From Leucocoprinus leucothites (lineage: Eukaryota > Basidiomycota > Agaricomycetes > Agaricales > Agaricaceae), in contig JAACJO010000005.1 of assembly GCA_013368445.1 (NCBI GenBank), forward strand, positions 744,001 through 808,000: 64,000 nucleotides of DNA, written 5' to 3'. The notes under the pieces are model-generated. The model had not been told where the DNA came from, did no database searches, and saw only the letters and a program-made list of their open reading frames with translations. Shown one piece after another: positions 45,687 through 56,636 of this stretch. Both the position numbers and the translations under genes were made by a program. The first letter of the stretch is position 1; each line of letters begins with the position of its first letter.

Positions 45687-47243
45687 ATGCCATCGTGGCA
45701 TTCCCGCTGGTGTCGAATACCAGTATTCTGTGTCTTATGGTGTCTAGGCAGCTCCCTACTGTCGCTCCAGACACCCTTCTTCGGAGAACGCGAACTTCCG
45801 AAACTATCATCCGATGAGCTTTCAGCACTTGTGACAGGGGTTCCTGACCCAGTGGGCAAATTAGACCCAGGCAACCCCGCTTCACATCTCTCAAAAATCC
45901 TGATACCCAGAGCTCGTGAGTGTTCATATCACTCTACTGTTACTCAGATGCTGAATCAGTATTCAAGCTGATACCGAGAATATTACTCTTGTTCGGAATT
46001 ATATTGTATCAACGCTCAAAAAGCTTAACTGGGAGGTTGAAGAGGATGAATTCACGGATAATACCCCTGTTGGACGGAAGAAATTCACAAATATTATAGC
46101 AACGAAGGACCCTGCCGCGTCTCGTCGACTGATACTGTCCGCTCATTACGACAGCAAGTATTTTCCTAATTATCCTGAAAACCAGGTACGTGGAAGCCAT
46201 TCTTCATCAAGCATGTCTCATTTTTTGTTTATTTTCAGTTTGTTGGTGCCACAGACTCTGCAGCGCCATGTGCTATGATGCTAGACATTGCAGAAGCACT
46301 AGACCCACTCCTCAATGACCGTCAAAAACGATGGGAGGAGGGGCTCTTGGACGACGAGGACGAGGACTTGGCCGACATGACTTTGCAATTAGTATTTTTT
46401 GATGGAGAGGAGGCATTCCATGAGTGGACAGACACAGACTCTATCTATGGTGCTAGGTGTGTGTTCTTAAATCTTGAAACTTTGCAAAAAAAAAAAAACC
46501 TCACACCAATTAGGCACCTGGCGTATAAATGGGCCAATACCTACCAATCCTCCATGGTGAAACGACGACTTCTCAGTTCTCAAGAAACAGAAATTTCATC
46601 CATAGAACACCTGATTCTCCTCGACCTTCTTGGTGCCCCTAATCCTCTCATCAGGTCTTACTATCCCGATACTGCATGGATGTTTGACGCTCTCATTGAC
46701 GTTGAGCAAAGGCTTGGGAATAGTGGCGCTTTCGAATATGGCGAAGAAAAATCTATGGCAGCTGGTAACTGGCAGAGCTGGTTCGTTTCGCGCAAAAAAA
46801 CATTCTCGCACTATGGCTACATCGGCGATGACCATGTCCCTTTCTTACAGAAAGGTGTCAGCGTGCTACATATCATTTCAGAACCCTTCCCGCGTGTTTG
46901 GCATTCACTGAGGGTAATAAGCATTTTTTAGATCTTTCTTCCCGTGTTGAAACTGTCATTCTCCATAGGACGATGCCAGTGCTCTCGACCTTCCAAGCAT
47001 GCGCCGCTGGTCACTTTTGTTTAGGGTTTTTCTTTCTGAATACTTGCACCTCAAGCCAGAGGTTCTTGGCAAAAGGGAAGAGTCACAGGAAGCTGAACCA
47101 TCTGTAAGCTTCACTTCCTAACTTATCGTAAGCATTCTGAGTTATGCTCGAGTCAGCTTCCGGAATCGGGGCATGGCCGGTATGAGAAGAACATGTCAGA
47201 CTTGGTGAACAGCCTTTGCAATTTCTCAAGCTATCATGGCTGA
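45687..47243 (+). CDS. Glutaminyl-peptide cyclotransferase-like M28 enzyme
   Basis: Exons 45687-45915, 45968-46185, 46239-46456, 46514-46913, 46969-47103 and 47157-47243 give 428 aa. The N-terminus has a signal-anchor (IPVFCVLWCLGSSLLSL), implying secretion or Golgi lumen. Zinc and catalytic residues: SAHYDSKYFP, GATDSAAPCAMMLDIA with the zinc Asp, LVFFDGEEAFHEW with the Glu pair, DDHVPFLQKGVSVLHI and the terminal zinc His in PFPRVWH. Glutaminyl cyclases convert N-terminal Gln to pyroglutamate and are M28 peptidase relatives. The C-terminus has two options. A canonical donor/acceptor pair (47104-47156) gives LPESGHGRYEKNM and more, ending at 47243. Reading through ends the protein at 47121. 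Both are in frame. Confidence 0.88.
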
Positions 47244-47304
47244 CGAGCTTCTAGTAGAACCACTTCGTCGTTGCATGCTGTAAATTATTTCTCGTAATGG
47301 ATTA

Positions 47305-48131
47305 TCAGACTTCCGTCTTTTGTTTCCCACTAGCCTCAGCTGGCACGATGAGAAGGCTTTTGTAGTGACGGATTAAGGCCGAGGCGTCTGTCGCCAACTG
47401 ACCAGTTTCGATATCAGTGCCAGGACTCGGCAAGCCTAAGCTCGAGGCTATCTCACCTTCTCCCTTTCTTTACTCTGTTCCATTTGTAACCGAGCCGCTT
47501 TCAAGGTTTCTTGCAGCATGTCTTTTCGCTCCTTCGATGAAGTATTGACTGCATGAGATTCAGAATCAATACTTGTCAGTCAACGTTGTTATGAATTACG
47601 CACGCATTTTGCTCGCCGTGTCCACCTTTATGCTACGCGAATGGCCCAATTCCCTTGCCGAAGCATGGTACTTCTTGTGCCACTGCTTGTATGCGTCATC
47701 CTGGCCGACGTCCCACTGTTGATAATCTTTGGCTAAATTTTGTAGTTCTAATTCTTGCGATTTCATCTCAAGGGTTTGTGTCCTTGTCTGTTCCCTGAGA
47801 TAGCAAAATAGGGATTAGGAAAGCTCAGTTGCCAAGTTGGTACAGGAACGTGCAGCAACCGAGTGCAGGTTGCAGCGAGGTCCTTGATTGAACCTCGAGC
47901 ACCCTCGTAGAGTCGGCGTCTCTTTGACTGGAAAATCTCCTCTTCAAAGGCATGTTAGCTTTTTGTAAATGGGTTTAGGCGATTGCCCTGCTAACCAAAA
48001 GCCCTGGTGGTCGATCAGCAGGTCGGTCATGTCGGAAGGAGGATATTATCATGGAGGGAGTTCAATTACTTTACTTCGGCGTCGGTGTCCTCGTCTTCTT
48101 TGGGTTGCTTTTGTTTCTTTCTTGGCGGCAT
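47305..48131 (-). CDS. Small coiled-coil protein, function unknown
   Basis: Short exons chain to about 175 aa: MPPRKKQKQPKEDEDTDAE, then EEIFQSKRRRLYEGARGSIK, DLAATCTREQTRTQTLEMKS, QELELQNLAKDYQQWDVGQD, DAYKQWHKKYHASARELGHS, SSKERKDMLQETLKAARLQM and a last exon LATDASALIRHYKSLLIVPA. A basic, possibly nuclear N-terminus is followed by a long helical, charged region typical of a coiled coil. I do not recognise the family; small kinetochore or chromatin subunits look like this, but that is a guess. The junction after exon 1 is uncertain: either one intron of about 140 nt, or two introns around an 8-nt exon. The gene is convergent with the glutaminyl cyclase and divergent from STT4. Confidence 0.68.
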
Positions 48132-48360
48132 GAGTTAAGAAAGTTTCACGGGCACTGATGTGGATATTTTAATAATTTAGCTGAGGAAAGTCGGGTGCGG
48201 ACGACTCGAACGAGGAATTGGGCGGTGCTAAAAATAAGCCTTACATCAGCGGTTCAGCCAGGGTGATCACTATTGGTGACGAGATCCACAGCGAGACTGT
48301 GATTGTTTCTAACTTCTGGTTCGACCTAGGTTTTCAAGAGTTGCTGTTCTTTTGGGGATC
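48132..48360. promoter_or_regulatory. Bidirectional promoter, coiled-coil gene / STT4
   Basis: 229 bp between divergent start codons. No named site identified. Confidence 0.4.
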
Positions 48361-51300
48361 ATGGACTGGTAAAGCACCCTTGGAACTTGAATTCATAAGT
48401 CACTAACACTATCCTCGTATAGTCTTGAATTCAATATACGGCAAGAGATTCTCTCTAGCCTTGCTGCCTGCGACCCAAGCCATTTTGAAAGCTCTCAGTC
48501 TGAAAAGCACCCCTTGGCTTCCAGAGTCAACATTCTAAGCAACGACACAACAGCGGAGGAAGGTGGCGAAGAAAGGGAAGATGAGCTTAATGGGATTGAA
48601 GAGGCAAAAGGCGTGCAGCGGGTGTATATGGTACGTCTTGATTCAAGTTCATTCGGCCTCTCTCCCTCGTATCCTCAACAATTCTAGACGGCTTCTCGGG
48701 TGCAATGTAATGTTGCATACGGAGATATGGTCAAGCATTCGTCCCCATCTTATATTGCCAAGAATATCGAAAGTCTATTTCCGGTACTCCTCGAGGTTCT
48801 GGATGATGTCCCTCGAATCGACTTTGACCCATCCTTATCATGGAGAGGTGAAACGTGTTCCTTTTTGACCTCTCCTCTCGTCCTTGACTGTGTATCTAGA
48901 CTGGGCACTGCCTGATCAACTCGTGTATTCGATGGTATCGTCGCTCCTTCAAGTCTGCAATGAGCAACCGCAGTGTCACGAGAAAGCCATGGACGCAATC
49001 TGCTCCTTCCTTTCCAATACTGTGGAAAGCATCAACCATTCTAGCTGTGAGTACATCCTTGAACCTCCCAGGGAGTATTTCTGAAAGGTCCTCCAGCCTT
49101 CGACATTCTCGTTCAGGTTATGCCTGCGTTGCATGGTTTTTACCGTGCAGTTAGTTCTACGCCGTATAAATGGGACATAGCCCAATGGAGGCGTGTCTCG
49201 CAAGAGCTGAAAAAGCTGTGCTATGGCGAGGTTGTTGAAAAGTTAAATCACCTTCTGGTCAACATACTTCAAAAGGAGATGGCGGACGCGAAGGCATTAC
49301 AATTCGTTCAGGCGTTTGTTTCCCGTTATGTGTCCGAGGGCCGACCTCTAAGCGGCTACTTTATCGTCTGCTGCGTTATTGAGACGGAGTGGACGATTCT
49401 TTCTCAAGTGCTTGTTCCACCTACAAAAACAGTGGTCACTGATGTGGAGGCTGCAGCTGCAAACAAAGCTTGGGTTGCGCTTCTCCGGGATGACATAGCA
49501 GATATCAGCAAATTCAGTGATGAAGATAGAGCTGCTATTAAATCTGTGGCAGCTTATGCGATGCAGTGTTTCACGGATTTTTTCGTCCAACTTCAAGAGA
49601 TGGATAGTGAACCTTCTATTGATACTTATGCCTGGGAGACGATGTCAGAAAGCCTTGTAAGCATATCTTTTCCTGTTCGCGTATTCATATCAATAAATTT
49701 TATAACAGAAATTAGCTTCAGTCTGTTCAGTTGCCCTTGGAGAAACCGACAAGAAGCTGTTCTCCCGCCTTACCCTCTTGTTGAGCAATGAGTCCCCCAT
49801 CTCTGACAATCTGGTACAAGAAGCTGCACTGAAATCGACTGCGATTCTCGTCAGAAGGTGACACTAAATATGAAGGTTCACGTCACCAGCACCTACTAAA
49901 CTTCCAACAGCTTCCCAGAAATTGCTGCTATCATGGCATCGCAGCTGAGGAGGTTCGTCACCTCGCCTCTTCCTCTCTTTGAATTCGAATTCGCAGAAGG
50001 TCGCGCTCCTCCTTTGGTTGCTGCTGCGAAGTGTCTGGCCCTGTGCATCAAGGCAAGTCTCAACAGGTCATTACCTAGGAACCGTTTCTTGAATTTTGCA
50101 TAGCTGGCCCCCGGAGATGATCTTATCATGTCGAATATGTATTCGCTCCTCAACTTTATTGCTGCCACAAGTAAAGAAACATATGATTCCTCTTTCGACG
50201 GTCCAGATGCATACGATCCTGCAACTCTCCACTCACTGGAGAGTGGCTTGCGTGGGCTTTCAGACGATGAGAAGCGTTTGACTGGAATTAGTACTATCTC
50301 CGTCGTTACTCGCTTAGCATTGGAGTTCCGGATCGAAGAGGTATGCAGCTAGAATCATGGTCTTCCTCTTGTACCCATGTCGGCATTATAGGTCACTAAA
50401 CTGACAATCTCGATGCTCCTGCAACGGTTGCGCTCCGCTGAGCCGACTGTCGAAGCGGCTATCGCATACAACCTAGTGGACCTCGCCCTCATTGCGCCGG
50501 AAGGACCTTTCATTGATATTATCAGATCGTTCTCTGCAATCAACCGCTCAGCTAATCCTGATGACCCAAGGTTTTCCAACAATATGGTGAGCGGTCTTCA
50601 AACGCGTTCGATACCGCTGTACTTACGTACCTAGGTCCTTGCTGCCCAAACAAGACTCGCTCGAGACCTGGATCGACGCCCCGAGCTTTTCAGTGTTTAT
50701 CTGACGGAGCTGTTGACCCTATTCCTGGACAAGGGAGTTGCGATTCAGAATCTACGTATCGCAAACCCTCAAGTGAAGGTATCTTACTATGCGTTTTGGT
50801 CTCTCTCGGAGGAACTGACATGGTTTGAAGATCGACGACATGATTGAGTCATTAGCCTCCCTTTTACTTCCCATCGACGCCTTGCTAGTTCACGTGGATT
50901 TCAAGCCCAGTGAGAGCGCTTCACCAGAAACTGTGGCTCTCTTCAGAAATATGTGGTTCGTGTGCGTGCTGTTCGACTTCACTGCAGCAGACGAAAAGGA
51001 TACCACCGCCATGGATTGGTTGCGTCCCGCACTCACGCGCATCGCTGCAAAAACTCCTCCTATGGTTTTCGAGGAAACTCATGGTGCATTTGCGAGTGAT
51101 ATCGAGTATAATACTGTCATCAGACAGGAGTATGCGGAGTCGGTGAGCGTCCTGGTACGACTTTTCGCCTCATATGACTCATACTATGCTTCTAGGTTCT
51201 CGCGAAACAGCGTATGCGTTTGACAAAATATATTGTCCTGAGGTCCAGTGAGCTTCGGAGCCTGTCTACCGGACAAGCTATTTTCCTTTTGGCGATGCAT

Positions 51301-54300
51301 GATATCGAAAGTTTGAGAGCGTTGGAGGGTTTACCGTCGTCTTTAGTTACCTATTTCATCAACGACAGCCTCAACAAGAACCCTGTCCTTAGTGCCTGCA
51401 TGGAAGGCATTGCCGAGCAAGTGGGTAACGACCACTCTCTCAGGAAGATTTGTTATTGACTTTGCCTCTAAGGTCATCAGAGGATGCCAAACCGCTTTAA
51501 CAACTAAAGCCTCCCAGCAAGCTCTCCCAAAACGCCTTTCTAGTGAACTCAAGCAACTAGTCATTAGCAGCACCCACCGAATTCCGAAGGCGAGAGAAAT
51601 TGCGTCGAAATATCTGAACCGACTTTTGGTCTCCTTCCCTTCTCTGATGTGCGACCCGGACCTGGTCTTCGCAATACTTGAGGTTTTGACGTTGCTCCAA
51701 AGGGGGACAGAGAATGAATACGTCAATGAGGTCCGCCATACTTCACGGCTCATGCCAAAATGTCACTCACGTTACTACGTCGATAGTATGAGCCAACCTG
51801 GGAGTATTACTCTGAACGAGTCAACATCACACTTCAGCTCACTGACAACTACCAAATCCGGAATGAAATCCTCAGCAATCTCCTGCGAAATGCTAACTCC
51901 TGGTTTGAGTTAGCCTTGAGTCGTGCTCCTTTAGAGCTACAATCCACTTTACAGGTTGGTTTCTCTGAACTATTTATCGTAATATTTTAATCCTCTTCCA
52001 CTAGAAATATCTCGCTGTCAATCAATCAGTCCTTGGAGCGAACTCTGCCGACCTTGGGGCCTCTGTCGCCGAACGCTTCGGGAAGGATGTGGGCCCCATA
52101 CACCGCCATCTATGTACGCCTCGCCTTTCTCACCAGATTAAATACTGACAGTCTTCCAGTTTCTCTAAAGTCACTATCTCGCTGGAACATGGATCAAGCA
52201 AAGAGTTTGGCGAGTCAGATCGCAATCAAGAGCTATTATTCCGGTGAAGCTGCCGGCTTCCGTTTTGCAGGAACGGAGTGTACGTGGTTAATAGACACCA
52301 TTCTGATGCCTAATCCCATTCTTCGGACTAGATTGTCAAGCCGTCAAGGGTTCGGATACCTCGCAAAATGAGATATGTGCCCTAAAAGAAAGGTTGCAGT
52401 CGTCAATGGCAGATATCAGATCAAAGCATCCGTCCCTCACTGTTCAAGAGTTACGTCGCTTATTGTATCGTTGTGCCGCTGTATTGGTTTCCTTGGACTA
52501 TGTGCGTGTTCCTCCCTATTCAACTCGGGATAATTATTGAAGGTATTAATGCAGTGCGACTACGATCTATTGCATTACATTGTTGCTTTACCCTTTGCTG
52601 TGGCTACTCCATCTGCAATGGTCGTTGCCGCTGAGATTTGGAGCTGGCTCATAGCGGAAAAATCAGTAGTTGAGGTTGCACTTATGAGCGAGATAGTCTC
52701 TGCTTGGTCCCTCACCATCAAGCACGAAAAGGGAATTTTTGCCCAACATATGAAGTCAGTTTAACTCTTTTTGATTGTCAATTCGGCTTAGATCTATCCA
52801 CGCAGTTACCGTGATCCTTTTGATTCTCCTATTGCATATGCTCCAACCGACAAGGAGTTCATAGAAAAGGAGCTGACAGCTGCTCATAAACTCCTCAGCC
52901 CTCATGTTTTAGTCTTACACCTACTCTACAGTCGTTTGCAGGCCGCGAGGTATTACCAGCCCAACATCATGTTCCTTATCCAGCAGCTTGTCCTACGCTC
53001 CACCCGCAATCACAGACGCTTCAGGTACGCACCGATTGCACATGCACTGGAAGCTTACTGACAAATCTCATAGCACACATGCATTGGCCCGAGAACCACG
53101 ATTTTCATTCCTGCTCTTCGGATTTGAAGCCCTTAAAAGCTCCCATCTCGATGCGTTTTGCGAGAACTTGCTCAGGGAGTCTTTATATCGACTCGCATTT
53201 TCCTGGTATAGTATTGTACCTCAGTATGCGTTTCAGTTCCCTAGCTAGAACACCGCTCACATTGACAAAGGTGGACATATGGGGCCGACCGGGTCCAATT
53301 GAACGCTGAGTTGAAGGTGCTATCTGAGTTTCTTTCATACCTACAAGCCGATAGCTTCCGTGGGCTCCCATCAATCTCAAGCCTCTCCCCTTTGCAATAC
53401 GTGTCGCGGAATTCTTGTGAGTAACATGGCACAGTGATGACATTAGTTAATGTAGTTTTCAGATTACACTGCACGACTGAGAGACCTGAATACCCCCTTG
53501 CGTCTCCTGACTGAGTCCGAACTTTTCCGCCTCTCTGTCTGGGTTAACCCCATGAACGATATAAAACGTTCCACGGATATGATTGGCGTTACAGAACGTG
53601 GACTCGTTGATACGTCCTGGGTGACCCTCATTCGCTGTGTCTGGAATATTGATCCGGCAATTGCAATTCATCTAACTGAACGCTTCAAGTCACTTTTCAT
53701 CAGGAATGAAGTCGCAAGACTTGTCCGTTCGAGTACTAGGGATGTGCTCGGTGTATCCGAGGCGGTACATTTCTTACTTGGTGATAACTTCGATCCGAAT
53801 GTTCGGAGAGATTATAAGGTAGGTAGCTCAATCAATTTCCAGCTTCTTGTCTGAAATAACTTCCCAGTATCTTCTTCTGTGGGCACCCGTACCTCCTATC
53901 ATCGCAAACACCTATTTTGAACGACGGTACAATAACCAACCGCACATTCTCCAATATGCACACCGTGTGCTAGAAGAACATCCTGTCGAGCTGACCTTCT
54001 TTTTCATCCCTCAAGTTGTTCAAGCACTCCGCTATGATATGCTTGGTGAATTTCACTGCACCGTCCTAGTTGCAAAATCTCACGAGCTGCAGGTTATGTT
54101 TCCCAGTTTATCTTTGAGACAGCCAAAATATCGCAGCTGTTCTGCCATCAAATTATCTGGAATATGAAAGCAAACTGCTTCAAAGATGATGCGGCAGAAA
54201 ATGTTGGTTTTTCCTTGCTCTTGTAGCCCACTCTACACTCTAATCATCTATCGGCTCAAACCACAGGAAGATCCCATGAAGCCTACCCTAGACGCGATGA

Positions 54301-55884
54301 CAGATGGAGTGGTCAGATCGCTATCCGGCGAAGCCCGCGACTTTTACGACAGGGAGTTCAACTTCTTCAACGAGGTTACCTCCATCTCTGGAAAACTAAA
54401 GCCTTATATCAAGAGAACAAAACCTGAGAAAAAGGTAATTGACTCTCGGAGAATGGGTTTGGCACCGCTTATGCTTTATGAAGACAAAGATCGATGAAGA
54501 AATGGCCAAGATTAAAGTTGACGTTGGTGTATACCTTCCGAGCAACCCGGATGGCGTGGTAGTAGATATTGACAAAAAGTCTGGGCGTCCCTTGCAAAGC
54601 CATGCTAAGGTATACATCAGTTTTCATTGTGGTTCCAGGTGTTGCTGATATTTTTGTACATCATAGGCACCGTTTATGGCGACATTCAAAGTCAGGAAAG
54701 AACGAGTTGAGGTTGAATCAAACCCCGATTCTGTTATTGACGGCACAGGAATAGAGACGCGTACCGAGTATGATGTCTGGCAACAGGCGATTTTCAAAGT
54801 CGGCGACGATTGCCGCCAAGACGTTCTCGCACTTCAAATAATTGCTATGTTCAAGAACATCTATACAAGCATTGGCCTTCCCCTTTATCTCTTCCCGTAT
54901 CGCGTCACAGCCACTGGCCCAGGGGTAAGGTTTTACGATCCGTCGGTGATAGTTACACTGAGACTCCCATGCAGTGCGGTGTCATAGACGTGGTTCCCAA
55001 CGCTACTTCTCGCGATGAAATGGGCCGAGCTAAAGTCAACGATCTTCTAGATTTCTTCGTCGCCAAATACGGCGGCCAGGATACCGTTTCATTCCAGAAG
55101 GCTCGGCTGAACTTCATCCAATCAATGGCTGCGTATTCTGTGGCCTGCTATATTCTGCAGATTAAAGATCGGCACAACGGAAATATCATGATTGATGGTG
55201 AAGGGCATATCGTACATATAGGTGAGTATGGCCATTTTTACTTTGTTTTGCATCGACTGACACGATGACTGCTAGATTTCGGCTTTCTGTTTGATATAGA
55301 TAAGTATAAGATTTCCTCCTTTCTTTCCCTCACTGACTGAATGGTCGTATATCTACGTCCAGGAGTGAGTATTTTCACAGCTTATTTCAGAATAGACACT
55401 TATGTCCTTTGATAGGGTGTCAAATTTGAGCCGAACTCCTTCAAATTAAACCACGAAATGGTCATCCTGATGGGTGGAAGATATTCTCAAGGCTATCAGC
55501 TGTTCCAAACTCTGACCATCAAGGCATTCCTCGCCATTCGACCATACGCGGAGCAAATTGTGAACACTGTCCAGCTCATGCTTGATACTGGCCTTCCCTC
55601 CTTTAAAGGCGAGCCAACAATTCGGAGGTTGAAGGATCGATTCGCGTTGCAGTTGAATGATCGCCAGGCTGCTGAATTTATGATAAGTATTATCCGTAAC
55701 GCCCATGAGAATGTCCGGAGCACTGCCTATGATGAATTCCAACGAGTAAGTCTCAATTTATTTACTCTAACAGCTAGCCCCATCTCACCGCCCCCACACT
55801 CCCAGTTACAAAATGGTATGTCAAGAACGGCTCTTTTGTTTAACAAACTCTCAACCACGGAAAGGTATCCCATACAAGTCTTGA
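48361..55884 (+). CDS. STT4: Phosphatidylinositol 4-kinase alpha, Stt4
   Basis: The largest gene here: many exons and about 2,000 aa. The first coding exon is only 8 nt (ATGGACTG, 48361-48368), giving MDCLEFNIRQEILSSLAACD. A long helical-repeat region follows (VMPALHGFYRAVSS, SSFDGPDAYDPATLHSLESG, LAKQRMRLTKYIVLRSSEL, WNMDQAKSLASQIAIKSYYS). Next is the PIK accessory region (YLLLWAPVPPIIANTYFERR, QPHILQYAHRVLEEHPVELT, FFFIPQVVQALRYD). The C-terminal lipid kinase domain has APFMATFKV, FKVGDDCRQDVLALQIIAMF, catalytic loop DRHNGNIMID and DFGFLFDIGPGG. The end LQNGIPYKS is the canonical family C-terminus. Stt4 makes plasma-membrane PI4P with Efr3 and Ypp1. One intron is GC-AG (50053-50103) and one is AT-AC (55300-55356), the latter followed by an 8-nt exon. 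Confidence 0.95.
50053..50103 (+). other. GC-AG intron in STT4
   Basis: Exon ends CTGTGCATCAAG and is followed by gcaagt, the classical GC-donor consensus. The intron ends gcatag and the next exon reads LAPGDDLIMSNMYSLLNF in frame. Confidence 0.8.
55300..55356 (+). other. AT-AC intron in STT4 kinase domain
   Basis: The exon encoding DFGFLFDI ends at 55299 (GATATAG). The intron runs from ataagt to atctac, 57 nt, with a possible branch site in cactgactga. The next exon is GTCCAGGA (55357-55364), then a normal gtgagt...gatag intron (55365-55415). Joined, they read FDI-GPGG-VKFEPNSFKLNH, the conserved PI4K activation region. No GT-AG pair I could find restores this frame. The donor ATAAGT points to the U2-type AT-AC class rather than the U12 consensus ATATCC. 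Confidence 0.8.
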
Positions 55885-56636
55885 AAATAGACTTAATATA
55901 TTGTTTTCAAAGCTCCTTACCTGTGAAAGTGAGGCACTGAATGATGTTGCTTTTTCATATCAAAATTTGCCTGATAGGAACTCAAGCGTGATATGTACAT
56001 ATACATCACAACAGAGGCTCTGAATGGAAAGTATGAAAGGTATGGTGGAATGTCTGCACTGATCAGAAGGACCAATGATATAGTCAAAAGGAATACAAAG
56101 AGCTCTATTGATGGACTTCATGGGATGATTGAGTAAATTCAGAACGCCAGATCTCACCCTTGTCAACTTGACGGCGTGAGGTCCTCAAAAACGGCAACCA
56201 TCTTGGAAGAATATGGATGACACCGCCCCATGGACGTTGACAAGTCCGCAGACAGCCAATCCCTGCCCCAAACCGCCAGTGCCGATACGAGGAAGCGGAA
56301 AGACTCAGACACCACTTCTCACGAGAAGGGTAAATTGTCCTGATGTATCGTCAGTCTCTCCCTTGTGGCTGCTACTAAAATGACTCGTGAGTCAACATAT
56401 CACTGCGTAGTGCCTGGCAAGCTAGGTTTGATGACCAGTCCGAAAGAGCCGGAATACTGAGATCACTATCAGGCTGTCTGATGGTGGAAACATTCAGGTG
56501 CCTGTATGGAGTAGATGGGCTCACTGCCTCGTATCTACTCGGTAGATACAAATATATGTTCTTAGTGGAGGTCCACCGTGGTTTATCAACCATCATCATC
56601 CCATACTTCACCTCTCACCACTGAGCACTCGCCATC
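55885..56636. other. Intergenic with an orphan exon-like frame
   Basis: No complete gene. From 56230 to 56329 an open frame MDVDKSADSQSLPQTASADT, then RKRKDSDTTSHEKG, ends at a plausible donor (gtaaat). It looks like a first exon, but no continuation was found before the HeLo-TPR gene; if unspliced it stops at 56343. The rest holds the STT4 3' end and the HeLo-TPR promoter. Confidence 0.4.
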
